Of a DNA stretch of 64,000 bases, positions 15,190-26,408 are shown piece by piece. The translations under genes were made by a program, and so were the position numbers. Every line of letters begins with the position of its first letter. Positions within the stretch are counted from its first letter, which is position 1. Location: assembly GCA_037013495.1 (NCBI GenBank), contig JAZDXN010000025.1, positions 62,001 to 126,000 of the forward strand. The letters run 5' to 3'. Under the pieces are notes generated by a model. It was not told where the DNA came from and ran no database searches. It saw nothing but the letters and a program-made list of their open reading frames with translations. The DNA comes from Hippophae tibetana. Taxonomy: Eukaryota; Streptophyta; Magnoliopsida; Rosales; Elaeagnaceae.

Positions 15190-16840
15190 ATGTGGTTTGG
15201 TCCAGCCAAGGAAAATCCTTTTTGTACCCAAATTATATCGTTTACATCACTTATCAAGTGTGTAACAGTTTTGACGCACAATTTTCATTTCACTTACTTC
15301 TGGTTTAATTCAATAGATCTATACAGGAGATATTGGTGCCAAGATAGCATTGTTTATTTATATTTTCAATCAGTCGCTATTCTTCAAAAAAATTAGAGAA
15401 GAGAAAAAAAGAGAGGATGTCGTTCATATTTTCAAAAACAAAAAAATATTTGGTAAATATGAGTTACAACTTTCAACGGAGATAACTTTTGACTCCGGTA
15501 TCGAAACAACTATTATAATATATCAAATTGAAGTTCGTATGAAATTACAAAATATGGTTTGGTCCAGCCAAGGAAAATCCTTTTTGTACCCAAATTATAT
15601 CGTTTACATCACTTACCAAGTGTGTAACAGTTTTGACGCACAATTTTCATTTCACTTACTTCTGGTTTAATTCAATAGGGCTATACAGGAGATATTGGTG
15701 CCAAGATAGCATTGTTTATTTATATTTTCAATCAGTCGCTATTCTTCAAAAAAATTAGAGAAGAGAAAAAAAGAGAGGATGTCGTTCATATTTTCAAAAA
15801 TAAAAAAACATTTGGTAAGAGTTACAAATTTCAACGGAGATAACTTTTGACTCCGGTATCGAAACCACTATTATAATATATCAAATTGAAGTTCATATGA
15901 AATTACAAAATGTGGTTTGGTCCAGCCAAGGAAAATCCTTTTTGTACCCAAATTATATCGTTTATATCACTTACCGAGTGTTTAACGTTTTTGACGCACA
16001 ATTTTCATTTCACTTACTTCTGGTTTAATTCAATAGAGCTATACAGGAGATATTAGTGCCAAGATAGCATTGTTTATTTATATTTTCAATCAGTCGCTAT
16101 TCTTCAAAAAAATTAGAGAAGAGAAAAAAAGAGAGGATGTCGTTCATATTTTCAAAAACAAAAAAATATTTGGTAAATATGAGTTACAACTTTCAACGGA
16201 GATAACTTTTGACTCCGGTATCGAAACAACTATTATAATATATCAAATTGAAGTTCGTATGAAATTACAAAATATGGTTTGGTCCAGCCAAGGAAAATCC
16301 TTTTTGTACCCAAATTATATCGTTTACATCACTTACCAAGTGTGTAACAGTTTTGACGCACAATTTTCATTTCACTTACTTCTGGTTTAATTCAATAGAG
16401 CTATACAGGAGATATTGGTGCCAAGATAGCATTGTTTATTTATATTTTCAATCAGTCGCTATTCTTCAAAAAAATTAGAGAAGAGAAAAAAAGAGAGGAT
16501 GTCGTTCATATTTTCAAAAACAAAAAAACATTTGGTAAGAGTTACAAATTTCAACGGAGATAACTTTTGACTCCGGTATCGAAACAACTATTATAATATA
16601 TCAAATTGAAGTTCATATGAAATTACAAAATGTGGTTTGGTCCAGCCAAGGAAAATCGTTTTTGTACCCAAATTATATCGTTTATATCACTTACCGAGTG
16701 TTTAACGTTTTTGACGCACAATTTTCATTTCACTTACTTCTGGTTTAATTCAATAGAGCTATACAGGAGATATTGGTGCCAAGATAGCATTGTTTATTTA
16801 TATTTTCAATCAGTCGCTATTCTTCAAAAAAATTAGAGAA
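15190..16840. repeat. 2-monomer higher-order repeat (720 bp)
   Basis: The dimer at about 15200-15920 recurs at about 15920-16640. Both copies carry a shortened monomer with the junction TTTGGTAAGAGTTACAAATT, which lacks a few bases of the usual GGTAAATATGAGTTAC. Both also share CCAAGTGTGTAACAG and AAAAAAAGAGAGGATGTCG. The shared small deletion explains why the dimer is 720 bp rather than about 724 bp, and shows the two copies arose together. Confidence 0.8.
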
Positions 16841-17689
16841 GAGTAAAAGAAAGAGGATGTTGTTCATATTTTCAAAAACAAAAACACATTTGGTAAATAT
16901 GAGTTACAACTTTCAACGGAGTTAACTTTTGACTAGGTATCGAAACCACTATTATCATATATCAAACCGAAGCTCGTATGAAATTACACAATATATTTTG
17001 GTCGTGCCAAGGAAAATAGTTTTTGTACCCTAATTACATCGTTTACACCACTTACCGAGTGTTTAAAGTTTTTGACGCACCATTTTCAATTTACTTACTT
17101 CTAGTTTAATTCAATAGCGCTATACAGGAGATATTGGTGCCAACATAGGTTTGATTATTTATATTTTCAATCAATCCCTATTCTTCAAAAAAAATAAGAG
17201 AAGAGAAAAAGAAAGAGGACGTCGTTCATATTTTCAAAAACAAAAAAGCATTTGGTAAATATGAGTTACAAATTTCAATGGAGATAACTTTTGACTCGGG
17301 TATCGAAAACACTATTATAATATATCAAATCGAAGCTCGTATGAAATGACGCAATATATTTTCGTCGCGCCAAGGAAAATCGTTTTTGTACACAAATTAC
17401 ATCGTTTACATCATTTATCGAGTGTTTAATGTTTTTGAAGCACCGTTTTCATTATACTTACTTCTTGTTTAATTCAATAGGGCTATACAGGAGATATTGG
17501 TGCCAACCTAGGTTTGATTATTTATATTTTCAATCAACCCCATGCTTCAAAAAAAATAAGAGAAGAGAAAAAGAAAGAGGATGTCGTTCATATTTTCAAA
17601 AACAAAAAAACATTTGGTAAATATGAGTTACAACTTTCAACGGAGATAACTTTTGACTCGGGTAACGAAACCACTATTATAATATATCA

Positions 17690-20600
17690 AATTGAAGTTC
17701 GTATGAAATTACAAAATATGGTTTGGCCCCGATAAAGAAAATCATTTTTGTACTCAAATTACATCGTTTACTTCATTTACCGAGTGTTTAAAGTTTTTGA
17801 AGCACCGTTTTCATTTTACTTACATCTAGTTTAATTGAATATGGCTATACAGGAAATATTGGTTCCAACCTAGGTTTGATTATTTATATTTTCAATCAGT
17901 CTCTATTATTCAAAAACAAATAATAAAAAAGAAAAGGAAAGAGGATGTCGTTCATATTTTCAAAAATAAAAAAACATTTGGTAAATATGAGTTACAACTT
18001 TCAACGGAGATAACTTTTGACTCGGGTATCGAAACCACTATTATAATATATCAAACCAAAGCTCGTATGAAATTACACAATATATTTTGGTCGTGCCAAG
18101 GAAAATAGTTTTTGTACCCAAATTACATCGTTTACACCACTTATCGAGTGTTTAAATTTTTTGACGCACCATTTTCACTTTACTTACTTCGGGTTTAATT
18201 CAATAGAGCTATACAGGAGATATTGGTGCCAACCTAGGTTTGATTATTAATATTTTCAATCAATCCCTATTCTTCAAAAAAAAATAAGAGAAAAGAAAAA
18301 GAAAGAGGATGTCGTTCATATTTTCACAAACAAAAAAAACATTTGGTAAATATGACTTACAATTTTCAATGGAGAAAACTTTTGACTCGTGTATCAAAAC
18401 CACTATTATAATATATCAAATCGAAGCTCGTATGAAATTACACAATATGTTTTGGTCTTGTCAAAGAAAATCGTTTTTGTACCCAAACTTCATCGTTTAC
18501 ATCACTTACCGAGTGTTTAAAGTTTTTGAAGCACTGTTTTCGTTTTACTTACTTCTGGTTTAATTCGATAGGGCTATACAGGAGATATTGGTGCCAAACT
18601 AGGTTTGATTATTTATATTTTCAATCAACCCCATTTTTCAAAAAAAATAAGAGAAGAGAAAAAGAAAGAGGATGACGTTCATATTTTCAAAAATAAAAAA
18701 ACATTTGGTAAATATGAGTTACAACTTTCAACGGAGATAACTTTTGACTCCGGTATCGAAACCACTATTATAATATATCAAATTGACTTTCGTATGAAAT
18801 TACAAAATGTGGTTTGGTCCAGCCAAGGAAAATCGTTTTTGTACCCAAATTATATCGTTTACATCACTTACCAAGTGTGTAACGTTTTTGACGCACAATT
18901 TTCATTTCACTTACTTCTGGTTTAATTCAATAGAGCTATACAGGAGATATTGGTGCCAAGATAGCATTTTTTATTTATATTTTCAATTAGTCGCTATTCT
19001 TCAAAAAAATTAGAGAAGAGAAAAAGAAAGAGGATGTCGTTCATATTTTCAAAAACAAAAACACATTTGGTAAATATGAGTTACAACTTTCAACGGAGAT
19101 AACTTTTGACTCCGGTATCGAAACCACTATTATAATATATCAAATTGAAGTTCGTATGAAATTACAAAATGGGGTTTGGTCCAGCCAAGGAAAATCGTTT
19201 TTGTACCCAAATTATATCGTTTATATCACTTACCGAGTGTTTAACGTTTTTGACGCACAATTTTCATTTCACTTACTTCTAGTTTAATTCAATAGAGCTA
19301 TACAGGAGATATTGGTGTCAAGATAGCATTTTTTATTTATATTTTCAATTAGTCGCTATTCTTCAAAAAACTTAGAGAAGAGAAAAAGAAAGAGGATGTC
19401 GTTGATATTTTCAAAAACAAAAACACATTTGGTAAATATGAGTTACAACTTTCAACGAAGAGAACTTTTGACTCGGGTATCGAAACCACTGTTATAATAT
19501 ATCAAATTGAAGTTCTTATGAAATTACACAATATATTTTGGTCGTTCCAAGGAAAATAGTTTTTGTACCCAAATTACATCGTTTACACCACTTACCGAGT
19601 GTTTAAAGTTTTTTGCACACCATTTTCATTTTACTTACTTCTGGTTAAATTCAATAGAGCTATAGCGGAGATATTGGTGCTGACCTAGGGTTGATTATTT
19701 ATATTTTCAACCGGTCTCTATTCTTTAAAAAAAATAAGAGAAGACATAAAGAAAGAGGATGCCGTTCATATTTTCAAAAACAAAAAATCATTTATTAAAT
19801 ATGAGTTACAACTTTCAATAGAGATAACTTTTGACTCGGGTATCGAAAACACTATTATAATATCACAAATCGAAGCTCGTATGAAATTACACAATATGTT
19901 TTGGTCTTGTCAAGGAAAATCGTTTTTGTACCCAAACTTCATCGTTTACATCACTTACCGAGTGTTTAAAGTTTTTGAAGCACCGTTTTCATTTTACTTA
20001 CTTCTGGTTTAATTCGATAGGGCTATACAGGAGATATTGGTGCCAAACTAGGTTTGATTATTTATATTTTCAATCAACCCCATTTTTCAAAAAAAATAAG
20101 AGAAGAGAAAAAGAAAGAGGATGACGTTCATATTTTCAAAAATAAAAAAACATTTGGTAAATATAAGTTACAACTTTCAACGGAGATAACTTTTGACTCC
20201 GGTATCGAAACCACTATTATAATATATCAAATTGACTTTCGTATGAAATTACAAAATGTGGTTTGGTCCAGCCAAGGAAAATCGTTTTTGTACCCAAATT
20301 ATATCGTTTACATCACTTACCAAGTGTGTAACGTTTTTGACGCACAATTTTCATTTCACTTACTTCTGGTTTAATTCAATAGAGCTATACAGGAGATATT
20401 GGTGCCAAGATAGCATTTTTTATTTATATTTTCAATCAGTCGCTATTCTTCAAAAAAATTAGAGAAGAGAAAAAGAAAGAGGATGTCGTTCATATTTTCA
20501 AAAACAAAAACACATTTGGTAAATATGAGTTACAACTTTCAACGGAGAGAACTTTTGACTCGGGTATCAAAACCACTGTTATAATATATCAAATTGAAGT

Positions 20601-23600
20601 TCTTATGAAATTACACAATATATTTTGGTCGTTCCAAGAAAAATAGTTTTTGTACCCAAATTACATCGTTTACACCACTTACCGAGTGTTTAAAGTTTTT
20701 TGCGCACCATTTTCATTTTACTTACTTCTGGTTAAATTCAATAGAGCTATTATGGAGATATTGGTGCTGACCTAGGGTTGATTATTTATATTTTCAATCG
20801 GTCTCTATTCTTTAAAAAAAATAAGACAAGAGAAAAAGAAAGAGGATGTCGTTCATATTTTCCAAAACAAAAAATCATTTATTAAATATGAGTTACAACT
20901 TTCAATAGAGATAACTTTTGACTCGGGTATCGAAAACACAATTATAATATCACAAATCGAAGCTCATATGAAATTACACAATATGTTTTTGCTCGCGCCA
21001 GGAAAAATCGTTTTTGTACTCAAATTACATTGTTTACATCATTTACCGAGTGTTTAAAGTTTTTGAAGCACCGTTTTCATTTTACTTACTTCTGGTTTAA
21101 TTCAATAGAGCTATACAGGAGATATTGGTGCCAACCTAGGTTTGATTATTTATATTTTCAATCAACCCCATTCGTAAAAAAAAATAAGAGAAGAGAAATA
21201 GAAAGAGGATGACGTTCAGATTTTCAAAAATTAAAAAACATTTGGTAAATATTAGTTACAACTTTCAATGCAGATAACTTTTGACTCGGGTATCGAAAAC
21301 ACTATTATAATATATCAAATCGAAGTTCGTATGAAATTACAAAATATGGTTTGGTTCCGATAAAGAAAATCATTTTTGTACTCAAATTACATCGTTTACT
21401 TCATTTACCGAGTGTTTAAAGTTTTTGAAGCACCGTTTTCATTTTACTTACATCTAGTTTAATTGAATATGGCTATACAGGAGATATTGGTTCCAACCTA
21501 GGTTTGATTATTTATATTTTCAATCAGTCTCTATTATTCAAAAACAAAAAATAGAAAAGAAAAGGAAAGAGGATGTCGTTCATATTTTCAAAAATAAAAA
21601 AACATTTGGTAAATATGAGTTACAACTTTCAACGGAGATAACTTTTGACTCGGGTATCGAAACCACTATTATAATATATCAAACCAAAGCTCGTATGAAA
21701 TTACACAATATATTTTGGTCGTGCCAAGGAAAATAGTTTTTGTACCCAAATTACATCGTTTACACCACTTACCGAGTGTTTAAATTTTTTGACGCACCAT
21801 TTTCACTTTACTTACTTCGGGTTTAATTCAATAGAGCTATACAGGAGATATTGGTGCCAACCTAGGTTTGATTATTAATATTTTCAATCAATCCCTATTG
21901 TTCAAAAAAAAAATAAGAGAAAAGAAAAAGAAAGAGGATGTCGTTCATATTTTCACAAACAAAAAAAACATTTGGTAAATATGACTTACAATTTTCAATG
22001 GAGAAAACTTTTGACTCGTGTATCAAAACCACTATTATAATATATCAAATCGAAGCTCGTATGAAATTACACAATATGTTTTGGTCTTGTCAAAGAAAAT
22101 CGTTTTTGTACCCAAACTTCATCGTTTACATCACTTACCGAGTGTTTAAAGTTTTTGAAGCACTGTTTTCATTTTACTTACTTCTGGTTTAATTCGATAG
22201 GGCTATACAGGAGATATTGGTGCCAAACTAGGTTTGATTATTTATATTTTCAATCAACCCCATTTTTCAAAAAAAATAAGAGAAGAGAAAAAGAAAGAGG
22301 ATGACGTTCATATTTTCAAAAATAAAAAAACATTTGGTTAATATGAGTTACAACTTTCAACGGAGATAACTTTTGACTCCGGTATCGAAACCACTATTAT
22401 AATATATCAAATTGACTTTCGTATGAAATTACAAAATGTGGTTTGGTCCAGCCATGGAAAATCATTTTTGTACCCAAATTATATCGTTTACATCACTTAC
22501 CAAGTGTGTAACGTTTTTGACGCACAATTTTCATTTCACTTACTTCTGGTTTAATTCAATAGAGCTATACAGGAGATATTGGTGCCAAGATAGCATTTTT
22601 TATTTATATTTTCAATTAGTCACTATTCTTCAAAAAAATTAGAGAAGAGAAAAAGAAAGAGGATGTCGTTCATATTTTCAAAAACAAAAACACATTTGGT
22701 AAATATGAGTTACAACTTTCAACGGAGATAACTTTTAACTCCGGTATCGAAACCACTATTATAATATATCAAATTGAAGTTCGTATGAAATTACAAAATG
22801 GGGTTTGGTCCAGCCAAGGAAAATCGTTTTTGTACCCAAATTATATCGTTTATATCACTTACCGAGTGTTTAACGTTTTTGACGCACAATTTTCATTTCA
22901 CTTACTTCTAGTTTAATTCAATAGAGCTATACAGGAGATATTGGTGCCAAGATAGCATTTTTTTATTTATATTTTCAATTAGTCGCTATTCTTCAAAAAA
23001 ATTAGAGAAGAGAAAAAGAAAGAGGATGTCGTTGATATTTTCAAAAACAAAAACACATTTGGTAAATATGAGTTACAACTTTCAACGAAGAGAACTTTTG
23101 ACTCGGGTATCGAAACCACTATTATAATATATCAAATTGAAGTTCTTATGAAATTACACAATATATTTTGGTCGTTCCAAGGAAAATAGTTTTTGTACCC
23201 AAATTACATCGTTTACACCACTTACCGAGTGTTTAAAGTTTTTTGCACACCATTTTCATTTTACTTACTTCTGGTTAAATTCAATAGAGCTATAGCGGAG
23301 ATATTGGTGCTGACCTAGGGTTGATTATTTATATTTTCAATCGGTCTCTATTCTTTAAAAAAAATAAGAGAAGACATAAAGAAAGAGGATGCCGTTCATA
23401 TTTTCCAAAACAAAAAATCATTTATTAAATATGAGTTACAACTTTCAATAGAGATAACTTTTGACTCGGGTATCGAAAACACTATTATAATATCACAAAT
23501 CGAAGCTCGTATGAAATTACACAATATGGTTTTGCTCGCGCCAGGAAAAATAGTTTTTGTACTCAAATTACATCGTTTACATCATTTACCGAGTGTTTAA

Positions 23601-23850
23601 AGTTTTTGAAGCACCGTTTTCATTTTACTTAATTCTGGTTTAATTCAATAGAGCTATACAGGAGATATTGGTGCCAACCTAGGTATGATTATTTATATTT
23701 TCAATCAACCCCATTCTTAAAAAAAAATAAGAGAAGAGAAATAGAAAGAGGATGACGTTCAGATTTTCAAAAATTAAAAAACATTTGGTAAATATTAGTT
23801 ACAACTTTCAATGCGGATAACTTTTGACTCGGGTATCGAAAACACTATTA
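17690..23850. repeat. 10-monomer higher-order repeat (3630-bp offset)
   Basis: Positions about 17690-19890 match about 21320-23520 at a 3629-3630-bp offset. Markers are the GTTTACTTCATTTACC variant, TATTTTCACAAACAAAAA, TTACTTCGGGTTTAATTC and GATTGACTTTCGTATG-type monomers. Within the unit a 4-monomer offset (1449 bp) also links about 18450-19080 to about 19900-20530, so one duplication is nested in the other. Positions about 20940-21320 also resemble about 23490-23850. Confidence 0.75.
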
Positions 23851-24376
23851 TAATATATCCAATCGAAGCTCGTATGAAATTATGCAATATATTTTTGTCG
23901 CGCCAAGGAAAATCGTTTTTGTACACAAATTACATCGTTTACATCATTTATCGAGTGTTTAATATTTTTGAAGCACCGTTTTCATTATACTTACTTCTGG
24001 TTTAATTCAATAGGGCTATACAGGAGATATTGGTGCCAAACTAGGTTTGATTGTTTATATTTTCAATCAATCCCATTTTTCAAAAAAACTAAGAGAAGAG
24101 AAAAAGAAAGAGGATGTCGTTCATATTTTCAAAAACAAAAAAACATTTGGTAAATATGAGTTACAACTTTCAACGGAGATAACTTTTGACTCGGGTATCG
24201 AAACCACTGTTATAATATATCAAATTGAAGTTCGTATGAAATTAAAAAATATGGTTTGGCCCCGCTGACGAAAATCGTTTTTGTACCCAAATTACATCGT
24301 TTACATCACTTATCGAGTATTTAATGTTTTTGAAGCATCATTTTCATTTTACTTACTTCTGGTTAAATTCAATAGG

Positions 24377-24381
24377 GCTAT
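24377..24381. repeat. Target-site duplication, left (GCTAT)
   Basis: The five bases immediately before the left LTR (TGATGAACG...) are GCTAT, part of the satellite landmark GCTATACAGG. The same five bases follow the right LTR. This is the expected 5-bp host duplication left by Ty3-type integrase. Confidence 0.95.
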
Positions 24382-24869
24382 TGATGAACGAAAACCGGCA
24401 TCGCCGATCTTCGCAAATACTTTGGTTTTAATATTTATAAAACTATCGCAAGTGCACGAATCATTTCGAAGAAAATGATAAGTATACTCCCAAGGTCGAT
24501 CTAAGGAAGGAATGTATGTGGTTTTTAATTTACTATTCAAACTTTTAAAAACGAAATTAAATCCTAAACATCCTGTCACGATAGTTTGGTTTTTGTGTTC
24601 TTAATCTAATGACATAAAATAAACATATATACAGATTAATTAAATATAATCTAATAACATAAAAATAAACATAGATATAAATTCAATAAATAATTATCTA
24701 AAAATAAACATATATACAGATTCAATAAATATTCATGCAGATTTTTATCATTTATATTAGCGGAGTATTTATGGATGTAATAACTAAATTAATTATGCTT
24801 GCTCATATTAACTAGGTTATTAAAGATATAAATTGATATTTTATTGATTCTCTCTTTTTTATATAAATA

Positions 24870-25015
24870 CCACCTTTGGTGGGGTTAGATATTCTTTGTT
24901 AACTAAACAAATCAATTAACACCTATGGGTGGGGTTGATAACTAATATGCTTAATTAAATTAATTCCTTTTTCTAAGAGATTGAAAATGAACCATTTAAA
25001 TGCCACCTTTGGTGG
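24870..25015. repeat. Short CCACC...GGTGG repeats in the 3' LTR
   Basis: CCACCTTTGGTGG (perfect 5-bp stem, 3-base loop) followed by GGTTAGA occurs at 24870-24882 and 25003-25015, with a degenerate copy CACCTATGGGTGGGGTTGA at 24920. The counterparts in the 5' LTR are at 36454, 36504 and 36587. They lie downstream of the LTR TATA box, so they would be in the transcribed leader. Confidence 0.75.
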
Positions 25016-25786
25016 GGTTAGACAATTTAAACATTATTCAAGGTGTCCAAATTAAACATAAGAATTTAATTATCCGAGTACTAACTTTCAAGTTTTAAAA
25101 CCACTATTGAAAACATGTTGTCAATATATTTTGACATAATAATTCTTATAAAAAATTTTGAAATAGAGTTTCACTCTAACTACCGGGCGATTGTACCAAC
25201 AAATAAAAGAGCACTACTCTAAATTAGACCGGATAACTAAACCTTAAAATCTAATTTTCAGGTTTAAGTTTGTAATGAAAAATAATATATTTCTCTCTAA
25301 CATTCTTAATATAAAATCTTGAATAAAAACAAAATCAATTCATTTTAGAGATTTTTACCTATTTAATATTTCGCAAGCATAACAACGTCTTTATTACATC
25401 ATATTTACTAAACAGCCAGCATAGTTAAATTTAACCACAGACAAGTTGAATGTAACATGTAAGAATAAAGCATAAAAATAACTGTAAAGAAAATAAAATC
25501 CTTACAGAACTCTGACGCTATTCCCGTAGCTAGAAAACCTCCGAGCGGAATTTGCACTTCCATATATTGAATCAAAAATCTAAATTATTACAAAAACATT
25601 ACAAGTTCCTCTCAAAAAGAGAAGAACTCTAAACCTAAGAGAATTGAACTAAAAACTAAGAGAAAAACTAAGAAAAGCTTAGAAACTAAGAAAGAAACTA
25701 AGAGAAACTAAAAACTAAGAAATGAGAGAAAGAAAGAAGAGAGAAGTGAGTTTTTAAGGTGTGTTTTGAAGTGAAGGGAAGAAGGG

Positions 25787-25794
25787 TATTTATA
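25787..25794 (-). promoter_or_regulatory. TATA box in 3' LTR
   Basis: Minus-strand TATAAATA within ACCTATAAATACCC, the counterpart of the 5' LTR box. If active it would drive transcripts leftward out of the element into the satellite array. Confidence 0.6.
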
Positions 25795-25883
25795 GGTGAG
25801 GATGGAGAGAAAAAATGAGTAAAATATGTTAAAAAAATATTAAAAAATGTAAAAACGCGTATTGGAATTGCTGATGTCATCAA

Positions 25884-25902
25884 TGACGTCAGCATGACGT
25901 CA
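25884..25902 (-). promoter_or_regulatory. Paired TGACGTCA sites (as-1-like) in 3' LTR
   Basis: The same pair as in the 5' LTR (25884-25891 and 25895-25902), unchanged in sequence and spacing, with G-boxes CACGTG at 25915-25920 and 25981-25986. Confidence 0.6.
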
Positions 25903-25919
25903 CAGGGGCTGCTGCACGT

Positions 25920-26100
25920 GAAAAATGGGGCGAAAACGCGTTGGGCGCGCGGTGGGGCTGTCGCTGCGCGCAGCTCGGCGCACGTGAACAGTGCCCGCGC
26001 GCTGAGCTGCGCGCAGCTGGGCAGGCCAGGGCGCGCGGGCGCGCGCGGCATGGGGCGCTGGGGCGCTTGGCTACGCGCACGGCTGGGCTGCGGCGCACGA
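25920..26100. other. CpG-rich block inside the 3' LTR U3
   Basis: About 180 bp that is strikingly G+C- and CpG-rich (runs such as GCGCGCGGGCGCGCGCGGC) inside an otherwise A+T-rich LTR. The matching block at about 37505-37665 is shorter and is where the two LTRs differ most, by indels and substitutions. Long open frames through it on both strands reflect base composition, not coding. Confidence 0.8.
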
Positions 26101-26396
26101 TTTCCGTCTTTTTGACATTTTTGACCTTTTCGACCCATTTCGTCCGATTTTTCCATGTTTGTTGACCTTTTCTCACTTATTTATTGATATATTTGTGATG
26201 TATTGCTTCAAGTATTCCTCTTTGAGTCTTTAAATTTCGTTTTTAAGCCAAAATTCCTGAAAAACAATAAAAATACCCGTGATTCCGAAAAGACAAATTT
26301 ATATAAATATATGATAAAACATATAAATATATATATTTTTAATCAATTAATGTACATAAAATCATGGTTATTTTAGTGCTTTTTTAGCACTCATCA

Positions 26397-26408
26397 CAAC
26401 CCCCAACC
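26397..26408 (-). other. Probable polypurine tract
   Basis: On the minus strand GGTTGGGGGTTG abuts the 3' LTR start TGATGAGTGC. The position is right for second-strand priming and the centre is G-rich, but the tract is interrupted by thymines, so the call is tentative. Confidence 0.45.

Larger units (their letters stand above)
1..24381. repeat. Left satellite array, about 362-bp monomer
   Basis: About 67 head-to-tail copies of one A+T-rich monomer of about 362 bp; the landmark GCTATACAGGAGATATTGGT recurs roughly every 360-363 bp. With that landmark as origin, the order is: the 10-bp palindrome AACCTAGGTT or a variant of it; a TTTTCAATCAA segment; an A-tract followed by a purine-rich stretch (AAGAGAAGAGAAAAAGAAAG); GTTCATATTTTCAAAAAC; TTTGGTAAATATGAGTTAC; ATAACTTTTGACTCGGGTAT; ACTATTATAATATATCAAA; a TTACACAATATATTTTGG segment; and TTTTCATTTTACTTACTTC. 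Several monomer subtypes alternate, differing at the palindrome (AACCTAGG, AAACTAGG, AACATAGG or AAGATAGC) and in the segment before the origin (GACGCACCA versus GAAGCACCG). Open frames of 60-109 codons occur in many monomers but are interrupted in others, and I do not call them genes. This looks like centromeric, pericentromeric or subtelomeric satellite; which one cannot be told from sequence. Confidence 0.97.
24382..26396 (-). repeat. 3' LTR of the Athila-type element
   Basis: 2015 bp, read on the minus strand as TGATGAGTGC...CGTTCATCA. It is near-identical to 35968-37970. Parts in element orientation: U3 with a CpG-rich block (about 25920-26100), two G-box CACGTG sites (25915-25920, 25981-25986), paired TGACGTCA sites and a TATA box; then a transcribed part with AACTAAGAAA-like short repeats (about 25625-25735) and three CCACC-type hairpin repeats (about 24870-25015). 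In the 3' position this copy would supply polyadenylation, and could drive transcription outward into the satellite. Confidence 0.95.

Noticed and set aside
1-24300. Dozens of plus-strand open frames of 60-109 codons in the satellite as possible small genes
   Set aside because: They recur with the 362-bp monomer period, overlap each other in two frames, often rely on non-ATG starts and are interrupted in many copies. No known protein domain is recognisable.
24349-24579. Short minus-strand frame at the LTR end, repeated at 35884-36165
   Set aside because: Most of each frame is LTR sequence, and the two differ where they run into satellite or leader. It is part of the LTR, not a gene.
25698-26176. 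Overlapping open frames on both strands through the CpG-rich LTR block
   Set aside because: They are explained by high G+C content, lie in the LTR U3, and the counterpart in the other LTR is not conserved in frame.
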